Shown here piece after piece: positions 8,307 through 15,318 of a stretch of DNA of 58,338 nt (the first letter of the stretch is position 1; the number at the start of each line of letters is the position of its first letter). The notes beneath the pieces were generated by a model that was given only the letters and a program-made list of their open reading frames with translations, had not been told where the DNA came from and made no database searches. The DNA lies in contig SLAA01000117.1 in the NCBI GenBank assembly GCA_007127105.1, positions 1 to 58,338 on the forward strand. The letters are read 5' to 3'. The translations under genes and the position numbers were made by a program. The stretch comes from Spirochaetales bacterium. Its GTDB lineage: Bacteria > Spirochaetota > Spirochaetia > DSM-27196 > SLAA01.

Positions 8307-9280
8307 CTTGCCTCATCCTGATGTGTTTCCAAGCCCAGCGGCGCGTTTCCTTCCGGCAAATCTATTCCCGGTTCGGTTACAACCGGGGCCGCCATGCTCC
8401 GCATAACTGTAGAGAGAGTATAAAGTGCCAAAGCAAACCATACCAGTAGAAACCCCGGCAGACGGGTCGCTTCAAAGGGCTCGCCAAACACAAAAACCCC
8501 AATCAGCAACATCAGTGTCGGAGCGAGATATTGGATAAATCCGACACTTGACAGCGGGATTCGCCGTGTTGCGGCCGAGAACAACAGCAAGGGCAGGAGC
8601 GTAGCCACCCCAGCACCCATCAACAAGAGGCTCACCAGGAGCCCGGATGCCCCAAAGGAGGGAGAGCCGCTTAGACTGCGAAACACAAGAATGGCCAGTG
8701 CTGGCGGCGCAATAAAGGCTAACTCGCCCGCCATTCCCTCCACGGCACGTACCGCCGGACGCCGTTTTTTCAACAGTCCGTAGAGCCCAAAACTGAAGGC
8801 CAGGATCAGGCTGACCCACGGTGCGGCACCATGCTGCATGGTCAAGTACAGTACACCAAGGGTGGCCGAAATGAGGGCCGCCCACTGGAGACGTGAGAGC
8901 TTCTCCCCCAGAAACAGCATTCCAAGGAGAATACTGACCAGAGGATTAATGTAGTAACCAAGGCTGGCATCCAGGGTGCGCCCAGTGGCAATTGCCGCAA
9001 CATAGGTGAACCAGTTCACGGCCAGGAGCACCCCGGCAATGAGAAAGCTTGGGAGCATCTCACGCCTGAACATCTGGCGAGGCAAAGCCCCTGCTCGTCC
9101 CCGCAGAAAAAGAATCACCCAGGCAAGCAGACAGCTCCACACAATTCGGTGCATTGCAACCTCAAGTGAAGCCGTACCCCGCAGCATGTACCAGTAGAGT
9201 GGCAAGAGCCCCCAAATGCCAAATGCAGCAAGCGCAAAGCCTATACCAGCCACAAACGATGTATCATTGGAACGTTTCAC
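8303..9280 (-). CDS. rarD: RarD/EamA-family ten-helix transporter
   Basis: A 325-residue inner-membrane protein with about ten hydrophobic helices in two EamA repeats. The RarD signature is visible: FGIWGLLPLYWYML near the N-terminus, SLGYYINPLVSILLG after helix four, and VGFIQYLAPTLMLLIGVF in the second half. These match proteins annotated as chloramphenicol-sensitivity protein RarD; the natural substrate is unknown. The GTG at 9280 is chosen because GAGGTG stands five bases upstream; the open frame beyond it has no family similarity. The C-terminus has a hydrophilic tail of about 30 residues. First gene of the rarD-nfo-phosphatase-STAS-GerMN operon. Confidence 0.9.
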   Translation of the reverse strand: MKRSNDTSFVAGIGFALAAFGIWGLLPLYWYMLRGTASLEVAMHRIVWSCLLAWVILFLRGRAGALPRQMFRREMLPSFLIAGVLLAVNWFTYVAAIATGRTLDASLGYYINPLVSILLGMLFLGEKLSRLQWAALISATLGVLYLTMQHGAAPWVSLILAFSFGLYGLLKKRRPAVRAVEGMAGELAFIAPPALAILVFRSLSGSPSFGASGLLVSLLLMGAGVATLLPLLLFSAATRRIPLSSVGFIQYLAPTLMLLIGVFVFGEPFEATRLPGFLLVWFALALYTLSTVMRSMAAPVVTEPGIDLPEGNAPLGLETHQDEAR

Positions 9281-9298
9281 GGACACCTCACACCTGCC

Positions 9299-9327
9299 AG
9301 CATAGCCTGCTCGTAGAATCGGCGCAA
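9299..9327 (-). promoter_or_regulatory. candidate sigma-70 promoter of the rarD operon
   Basis: On the minus strand TTGCGC (9327-9322), 17 bases, then TATGCT (9304-9299), ending 18 bases before the GTG start. Both boxes are partial matches, so this is a suggestion only. Confidence 0.3.
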
Positions 9328-9344
9328 CATTGGGCAATCCAGCC

Positions 9345-9374
9345 TTGGACATAGCCCCATACTCTCGGTATATT
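9345..9374 (+). promoter_or_regulatory. candidate sigma-70 promoter of the exported protein gene at 9399
   Basis: TTGGAC, 18 bases, then TATATT (9369-9374). The predicted transcript start near 9381 leaves an 18-base leader that contains the GAGG ribosome-binding site. Confidence 0.35.
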
Positions 9375-9398
9375 TGGGTGATCAAAGCGAGGCTGCTA

Positions 9399-9914
9399 AT
9401 GAAAATCGCAAATCACGTATTTACCAGGGCTTTTCGAGGCTGTCTCCTAGCCAGCGTGGCGCTACTGATGGTGCCGGTGGCAGCGAGTACCGTGACACCC
9501 GAGGAGTTTCGCCAGGTTGTCGCCTTCGACGTCACCGTTGCGTCGCTTGCCGAGGCTGCCGAGAACGATCCCGAAGCGCTCCTGAACGACAGTCGCATGT
9601 TCATTGTTGACGGTGTGGTCGGCTCGGTTACCGTCATTGACGACAACCCGGACAGCTACTTGGTTCAACTTGAACTGGTAGACGGGCGTTGGTACGGCAC
9701 CCAGCGAATTGATGTTTTCCGAGTGTACGTGCTCGCCGAAGGGCCTGAATACGAGGCGTTCTTTCCGGCACGACCCGCGGCAGATGCCGGAGGCTCGGTA
9801 ATCCAACGCAATGAGCGTGTGCTTATTGCGGCCCGAATAGCCGACATCTTTGAGGATCAGCGTGGTGGTCGGTATGCTGTATTGGCTGCGCAGGAGCTGC
9901 GGGTTATCCGTTAA
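9399..9914 (+). CDS. exported protein of unknown function
   Basis: A 171-residue protein with an N-terminal signal peptide (Lys/Arg-rich start, hydrophobic core, cleavage probably after Val-Ala-Ala-Ser). The mature region is acidic and beta-rich: VDGVVGSVTVIDDNP, then a Tyr/Val strand pattern and an EAFFPARP loop. The last 40 residues read like an OB or beta-barrel strand series. No family is recognised. The ATG at 9399 has GAGG at six-base spacing. The gene converges on the NtrC-like gene, and their TAA stops overlap in the palindromic TTAA at 9911-9914. Periplasmic location is inferred from the signal peptide. Confidence 0.75.
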   Translation: MKIANHVFTRAFRGCLLASVALLMVPVAASTVTPEEFRQVVAFDVTVASLAEAAENDPEALLNDSRMFIVDGVVGSVTVIDDNPDSYLVQLELVDGRWYGTQRIDVFRVYVLAEGPEYEAFFPARPAADAGGSVIQRNERVLIAARIADIFEDQRGGRYAVLAAQELRVIR

Positions 9915-11095
9915 CTCAAAAGCCGAATGTCCGTGGCCCTAAGTTCCACGCGATCACTATGTTGAATTGATCTTTCTAGGACGTTCATGACTTCTCGGAC
10001 ATTGCCCGGCCAGGTCTGCTGCATAAGAAAGTGGAGCGCTTCCTCACTGAGGTACCGTCTTGGTGGCTGATGTCCGTTTCTTACCCGAGCCAACGCAGTT
10101 TCATGCAAATTCTGAAGTATGTGGTCGGCGAGTAAGGGAATGTCCTCAACGCGCTCTCGTAAAGGTCTAAGTCGATGTACGAGTACCGTCAGCCGATGGT
10201 ACAGATCGTTGCGGAACTTCCCGGCTCGAACCTCAGCGGCCAGATCTCTATTTGTCGCTGCAACAACCCTCACATCTACCACTCGACTACGAGTAGCTCC
10301 TACCCTGCGCACCTGGCCCTCCTCAAGCACACGCAGCAGTTTCGCCTGTGCCAGGAGGCTCATTTCACCGATTTCGTCTAGAAAGAGGGTTCCGCGATGG
10401 GCAGTTTCAAAAAGCCCTGGACGGCTAACCGCGTCGGTGTAGGCGCCCCGTTCCGATCCAAACAGTTCACTCTCTGCAAGCGAATCTGGAATGGCACCAC
10501 AGTTCTGGGCATGGAAGGGACCGGCATTCCGATGAGAGAGCTCATGCAGCGCCCGTGCTGCAAGGTCCTTTCCCGTGCCACTCTCGCCAAGAAACAGGAC
10601 AGGTGAGTCAGACAGGCAGTAGCGCTGGAGTACGCGTCTCAGTTCAACCGAAGCATCGCTGAGACCGACAATAGCTCCAAGCGGACCCGGCTCGGGTTGG
10701 CTTGGCGTAGAGTGACGGGGCACGAGTGGTAAGGCGGCATGGACGTGCTCTACAACCTTCTCCGGCGTCGCCGGAAGGAACACACAGTCATGTACACCCA
10801 TTCGCATGAGTTTCACGACAAGATCGGGCACCAGGCTCGGACTCAAAGCTATAACGCGGGGGCTACTGGAATGAATTCCACATTCGGACAAAACGGAGGA
10901 GGTCACGGCAATTGCCAAGGCGTTTGCCGGGACGCCAATGAGAACAACGTCCGGAGAACTTCTCTGGAGAACTTTCGGGAGGTCGGAAGACTCAGCAACA
11001 GGAATTACCGCGAAATGCTCCTCAAGGAGGTACGGTAGTTCGGTTCCAATCACATCTTCGGTATCGCAGATTGCGACCTTGGGAAGGTATCGCAT
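9911..11095 (-). CDS. degenerate NtrC-family AAA+ protein (pseudo-receiver, altered GAFTGA, no HTH)
   Basis: A 394-residue protein with a receiver-like domain (about 4-120) and a sigma-54-activator AAA+ domain (about 140-385). The ATPase core looks sound: Walker A GESGTGKD (170-177), Walker B TLFLDEIGEM (236-245), and an arginine-finger/sensor stretch followed by WPGNVRE. Three features are abnormal. The receiver has Gly54 in place of the phospho-acceptor Asp and lacks the acidic pair and the conserved Lys. The GAFTGA loop reads GAYTDA (217-222). The protein stops just after the AAA+ C-subdomain, with no Fis-type DNA-binding helix-turn-helix. The ATG at 11095 has GAGG six bases upstream; a longer frame would add 19 unlikely residues. 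It may be an ATPase that acts on another regulator. No sigma-54 gene lies in the window. Confidence 0.88.
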   Translation of the reverse strand: MRYLPKVAICDTEDVIGTELPYLLEEHFAVIPVAESSDLPKVLQRSSPDVVLIGVPANALAIAVTSSVLSECGIHSSSPRVIALSPSLVPDLVVKLMRMGVHDCVFLPATPEKVVEHVHAALPLVPRHSTPSQPEPGPLGAIVGLSDASVELRRVLQRYCLSDSPVLFLGESGTGKDLAARALHELSHRNAGPFHAQNCGAIPDSLAESELFGSERGAYTDAVSRPGLFETAHRGTLFLDEIGEMSLLAQAKLLRVLEEGQVRRVGATRSRVVDVRVVAATNRDLAAEVRAGKFRNDLYHRLTVLVHRLRPLRERVEDIPLLADHILQNLHETALARVRNGHQPPRRYLSEEALHFLMQQTWPGNVREVMNVLERSIQHSDRVELRATDIRLLS

Positions 11096-11192
11096 CACAG
11101 GCCTCACATGGGTACATGGACTGTGCGACAGGTAAGTGAAAATGAAGTTCAAAGGCCAGCCAAATGGAGCTGCTCCCGGTAGAGATGCGCCT

Positions 11193-11238
11193 TAACCACC
11201 GCGAGTGAGATTATATAGAGCAGCGTGAGCGGTGGTTA
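11193..11238. repeat. 10-bp inverted repeat between divergent genes
   Basis: TAACCACCGC (11193-11202) and GCGGTGGTTA (11229-11238) are perfect inverted copies with 26 bases between them. They sit in the 272-base region between the NtrC-like gene and fxsA, too far from either stop to be a terminator. A bipartite operator or a structured leader is possible. Confidence 0.6.
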
Positions 11239-11327
11239 GAGCGAAAACAGCAATTTCAACGAAATTCATGAAAAATTTGGGCCTGGATGCCAGGACACGG
11301 TCGCTTCACAGGATGATGAAAGATCTG

Positions 11328-11357
11328 TTGGCAATTGGGTCTCACTCGGCATAGAGT
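11328..11357 (+). promoter_or_regulatory. candidate sigma-70 promoter of fxsA
   Basis: TTGGCA, 18 bases, TAGAGT. The predicted transcript start near 11364 leaves a leader of only about four bases before the ATG at 11368, although AAGG at 11360-11363 could otherwise serve as a weak ribosome-binding site. Confidence 0.35.
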
Positions 11358-11367
11358 GTAAGGCAAC

Positions 11368-11892
11368 ATGCGCAACGAAAACCTCCGGGCCTACTTCGAT
11401 GAAGCTCGTATTCTGCGGCTTTTTTTTCTCGAGTTACTCGTCGCGCTCCTGATCATTGCCGACACCTTTGTCTATATCCTGCTGTCTGAGTATGTCGGGG
11501 TATTTATCTTACTTGCCGCTGGTGGCGTAACCGCCCTGCCTGGAATCTACATTGTCTATAACTCAATTCAGAACACCCTTGGCGCGGTACGAGCACGCGT
11601 GCGCATGGGCCGGTATCCTCGCCTTGAGTACGCCGGTCTTGCCGGTCTCCTTTTGTCCGGAATACTGCTTGTCCTACCGGGCTTCTTCTCAGACATCATT
11701 GGCGTGCTGCTCTACATTCTACCAATACGGCTCGCGGTTGGCTTATTGATTTGCTCCCGGCTTGAGGCCCCGCTCAATGACGCCTACGAGCATCTTAAGC
11801 TTGAAGAGTACACCGGCCTCTCAACGCATCCCGCCGTGCCTGCCGCCGAGACTCAAAGTAACGACGAAACACTCACTCAAGAACCGTCCTGA
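11368..11892 (+). CDS. fxsA: FxsA-family membrane protein
   Basis: A 174-residue integral membrane protein. FxsA proteins are small inner-membrane proteins with three to four helices; E. coli FxsA is known for relieving phage T7 F-exclusion when overproduced, and its normal role is unknown. The family signature appears as LPGFFSDIIGVLLYILPIR (about 103-121), preceded by two hydrophobic helices (about 17-60). The soluble C-terminal tail is acidic and Thr/Ser-rich. The last 20 bases overlap the 3' end of the convergent addA gene (11873-11892), so each transcript can be antisense to the other's end. Confidence 0.88.
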   Translation: MRNENLRAYFDEARILRLFFLELLVALLIIADTFVYILLSEYVGVFILLAAGGVTALPGIYIVYNSIQNTLGAVRARVRMGRYPRLEYAGLAGLLLSGILLVLPGFFSDIIGVLLYILPIRLAVGLLICSRLEAPLNDAYEHLKLEEYTGLSTHPAVPAAETQSNDETLTQEPS

Positions 11893-14800
11893 GCGCCTGC
11901 TCCGGAAGCTCCGGTTGTGGTGCCACCAGTTGCTCTCGTCCGGAACGGAGGTAGTACAGAAACACGTCTGGTTCCTCGCCAAATAGCTCGGCTGCGGCCC
12001 GTCGGTACAGCTCCAACTGCACCGCATAGTTCTCCGGTTTTTCAACAAGGTCGGTCTTGTAGTCCACAACCACCCGCTTCCCACGATATCGAAATGACAG
12101 GTCAATACTCCCGTTAAGCACAATATGCTCGTAGGGGGAGTCCGGCCGGAAAACGAACTCCAACTCAGTCTCGCGTGCCGGGTCTGCAATGGCCTGTAGC
12201 CCCACAGGTGATCCTAGAAAGGCCTCCACGGCAGTTTCCGCCTCGGCATGCAGGAGGGCGCGCTCAGGCTCGCTCAGCCTGGAGAAAAGCTGCCTGCTCA
12301 GACGTTCATCCTGCTCTACCGGCTCAACGGGAGAAGCGGCTGTTTCGGACGCGGGGACTGGGCCGAGCACCGTTTCGGACGCGCGGGCTGGGCCAGGGGC
12401 AGGTGACAGGCCTGGATCCAGGGCCCGCTCCAGCAATGCGTGCACATAGGTGCCAAAGGCTGCCTCAAGACCGTGATCGTGAAGGAGCGTCTCAAGACGT
12501 CCCGGGGTACCGGTGTCCGGCTTTGCCGCAGTCCCCGCCTCCGCAGTACCTGGGCCCTCCTCGGTCGCTTCACGATACATCGCATTGAGTTCACTAACCG
12601 CAAAGGCATAGCGCTCCGCAGGGCGACGCACAACTGACTCTGGTTCAGGCAGCTTCTCTACCGCGACCGAAAACCGGTTGGATGTGGCGTGTTTGAGTCC
12701 AGCCGTCTGCAGCTGTTTCTGCGTGACGGGAGCTATGAGTTTGAGCGGCACCTCTGCGTGTTGGAGCATGAGCAGATGACAGTTGCTGGTGGTCGCGCCA
12801 TGCTTGTTCAGGACGCCCGTCACAACCAGGTGGTACTGAGCCCGGGTCAGCGCCACATACAAGAGCCGCTTGAGTTCGGCAGTATCCTTGGCGGACTCTT
12901 CCTCCCTGGCACGTCTATAGAAATAGTTCGAGGCGCCCTGGCTGTGCAAGCGTTCGCCCGACCTGAGGCGCAAGCAGGGGCCAAACTGCTCGGAAATATA
13001 GCATGGCGCCCCACCGTCCGAGTTCCTGCCTTTGTTCCCGGTATTGGCCAGGAAAACAATAGGGAACTGGAGACCTTTGGATCGATGTATTGTCAGCAGC
13101 TGAACTCCCGTCTCCTCTTCGCGCAGTATTGAGGCATCTTCAAACTTCTTGTAGTCGCCCAGGTTTGCACGCAGTACAGCAAGGAACTCCCACACGGTTT
13201 GCGTCGGATCCCCGGCAGCCAGCGCAAAGAGGTAGTCGTAGTACTCCAGATAGGGGTGATAGTCCGAGTCAGCCACCAGATAGTAGCGGTAGCCATAGAG
13301 GTACCAAATATCCTCCAACAACTCAGTCACCGGCACCCGCCCGGCCTTGTCACGTAGAGCAGAGTACATCTCAACCCCACGCGCAAAGCGCTGGCCGTCC
13401 TCGCCCTCATGAAGGTTGACACCAAAGGGCACTCCGCTGAACGCTACCAACTCACGCACCATCGCTTCATCCGAGAGTGCTACCAATGGCCCACGCAGAA
13501 CGGCCGCGTAGGATAGAGATTCCTCCGGATACAGAACTAGCCTAAGGAGATGGTAGATGTCGTAACTCGGCGCCTCGAGGAACAGGCTGCGGACGTCTCC
13601 GGAGTTGTACGGAACCCCAAAGCGCCGCAGAAGTCGCTCATAGCGAATCTGGTTTGAGCCAGACCGCATGAGTATTGCTATATCCCGGTACTCGGCCGGA
13701 CGCACGGTACCGTCTTCCTCCGCAACGCTCCAGCGGCCGGAGCGAATGCCCTCACTAATGGTAGAGGCTACGAAATACGCCTCAATGTCGTCGGATGCGG
13801 CCAGCTCCTCTTCGTCGACTGCGTCCTGCGGCTGATCGTAAGCATACACAGATATCTCTGGCTCAATTCCGGGGGTGGCCTCCCGTGACTCCAGCGGACG
13901 AAACTCTGCCTCCCATGGTTGACGCTGCCCATCGGCCGCTTCCATCACCGTGGGGAACACCTCGTTGCAGAACTCCACCAGCGCAGGCTCGCTGCGATAG
14001 TTGGCCGCGAGTTCCAGGACAACTCCACCCACCGATCTCAGCTCCTCGGCAAGCGTGCGGAACACGGCGACATCGGCTCCGCGAAACCGATAAATGGACT
14101 GCTTGTCGTCGCCTACAAAGAACAACTTGCTCGCCTCCAGTTCGACCGCACGCGGAACCGCTTCACCACAGAGATCGTTACGCTCGGAGAGAAGATACAG
14201 CAGCTCCTTCTGCAACGGATCGTTGTCCTGAAACTCATCAATCAGCAGGGCGCGGAACCGTTTCTTGTAGTAGCTCCGCAGCTCAGACGACCGCCGGAGC
14301 GCTTCAACCGCAAGAAGCACAACATCGCGATACGACAACACCGCCTGAGATCGTTTGCGCTCTAGAATGCGGCTCTGCAGCTCGGCAAAAAGGGTAAACA
14401 GCTCTGCGAGCCGCGGCCTCAACTCCAGGGTTGCGAGCGCCTCTGCCAGGTTTTCGCGCTCCTGTTTGAGAACTGGTTGCAACTCCTTGTATGACTCGGC
14501 CGCGCTACTCGTCTGGCGACCCCGCAGGCCACTGAAGGTCTCAAGCTCCGATGCAGCTCGCAACAGTTCCTCCGGACTACAGTCGCCGTCACCCCACACC
14601 GGGTCACTCCGCAGCCTGTCAGCGGTTTCAATGAGGCCACTCAAGCTTGGCGGTGCAGGGCCGTCAATGCGCGAGATGTTATACAGCAACTCAGCGACGG
14701 CGCTGCGCGCGCGGGCGATGTCCCTTTCCAGGGTCTTCATTTGCAGGGAGTGCAGTGCCGCGAAGTCTGTTGGACGAGCAGGCGACATCAGCTGTGTAGC

Positions 14801-15289
14801 AAGCGGCACAAAGCATCCGTGGAGTGCGGCGTCGACTCCTTGCTCGGCTATCAGCCGTTTCAGGGCCGAATGCCCGGCACGCTCCCTGAGGAACGCGAGA
14901 CTGCTTTCCTCGGCAAGCTGCGACACGGCCGCCGGGTCAACGGTGAAGGAGGGAGGGAGGCCAAACTCAGGTGCTGCACTCGCAGCGACCTCGGAACAGA
15001 AACTGTCAAGGGTTGCAATGGTCGCTTCATCAAAACGCTCCAGCTCACGCCGAACAAACTCGTCCTCGGCGTGAGCGGCGAGACCAGCGTAAATGCGTTC
15101 GTACATCTCCATTGCGGCCTTGCGAGTAAAGGTAAGCGTAAGAATGCTCCGTACTGGAATTCGGTCCTGCAGGACAAGCCGTAGATATCGCTCGGCCAGG
15201 ACACGAGTTTTTCCCGACCCTGCCCCTGCAAGAACTACGGTGTTCCGCTGTTCGTTGACAGCGGCTTGTTGTGCCTGACTCATCTGCAT
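11873..15289 (-). CDS. addA: AddA-type helicase-nuclease (UvrD superfamily)
   Basis: A 1138-residue SF1A helicase with a C-terminal PD-(D/E)XK nuclease, the AddA subunit of the AddAB enzyme that resects double-strand ends for RecA. The helicase motifs appear in order: Walker A AGAGSGKT near residue 20, Walker B LLIDEFQDNDP, FFVGDDKQSIYRFRGAD, LTIHRSKGLQFP and LLYVALTRAQYHL. The nuclease carries GSIDLSF, then VVVDYKTD near the C-terminus, followed by QLELYR. The ATG at 15289 has AAGGAG at eight-base spacing. It lies 29 bases after the addB stop. Between the helicase and nuclease parts is an Ala/Pro/Gly-rich linker with an imperfect repeat (TVLGPVPASETAASP), of the same low-complexity type as other insertions in this window. 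Confidence 0.94.
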   Translation of the reverse strand: MQMSQAQQAAVNEQRNTVVLAGAGSGKTRVLAERYLRLVLQDRIPVRSILTLTFTRKAAMEMYERIYAGLAAHAEDEFVRRELERFDEATIATLDSFCSEVAASAAPEFGLPPSFTVDPAAVSQLAEESSLAFLRERAGHSALKRLIAEQGVDAALHGCFVPLATQLMSPARPTDFAALHSLQMKTLERDIARARSAVAELLYNISRIDGPAPPSLSGLIETADRLRSDPVWGDGDCSPEELLRAASELETFSGLRGRQTSSAAESYKELQPVLKQERENLAEALATLELRPRLAELFTLFAELQSRILERKRSQAVLSYRDVVLLAVEALRRSSELRSYYKKRFRALLIDEFQDNDPLQKELLYLLSERNDLCGEAVPRAVELEASKLFFVGDDKQSIYRFRGADVAVFRTLAEELRSVGGVVLELAANYRSEPALVEFCNEVFPTVMEAADGQRQPWEAEFRPLESREATPGIEPEISVYAYDQPQDAVDEEELAASDDIEAYFVASTISEGIRSGRWSVAEEDGTVRPAEYRDIAILMRSGSNQIRYERLLRRFGVPYNSGDVRSLFLEAPSYDIYHLLRLVLYPEESLSYAAVLRGPLVALSDEAMVRELVAFSGVPFGVNLHEGEDGQRFARGVEMYSALRDKAGRVPVTELLEDIWYLYGYRYYLVADSDYHPYLEYYDYLFALAAGDPTQTVWEFLAVLRANLGDYKKFEDASILREEETGVQLLTIHRSKGLQFPIVFLANTGNKGRNSDGGAPCYISEQFGPCLRLRSGERLHSQGASNYFYRRAREEESAKDTAELKRLLYVALTRAQYHLVVTGVLNKHGATTSNCHLLMLQHAEVPLKLIAPVTQKQLQTAGLKHATSNRFSVAVEKLPEPESVVRRPAERYAFAVSELNAMYREATEEGPGTAEAGTAAKPDTGTPGRLETLLHDHGLEAAFGTYVHALLERALDPGLSPAPGPARASETVLGPVPASETAASPVEPVEQDERLSRQLFSRLSEPERALLHAEAETAVEAFLGSPVGLQAIADPARETELEFVFRPDSPYEHIVLNGSIDLSFRYRGKRVVVDYKTDLVEKPENYAVQLELYRRAAAELFGEEPDVFLYYLRSGREQLVAPQPELPEQALRTVLE

Positions 15290-15318
15290 TGTGTTGACTC
15301 CTTGCTTCCGGTAGAGGC

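Noticed and set aside
11320-11345. Sigma-54 promoter near fxsA for the NtrC-like protein
   Set aside because: TTGGCA is present, but no GC-containing -12 element follows at the required distance.
14355-15074. Open reading frame of 239 codons on the plus strand inside addA
   Set aside because: It lies antisense to strongly conserved helicase motifs, is Ser/Arg/Ala-rich as expected for a shadow frame in GC-rich DNA, and has no ribosome-binding site or family similarity.
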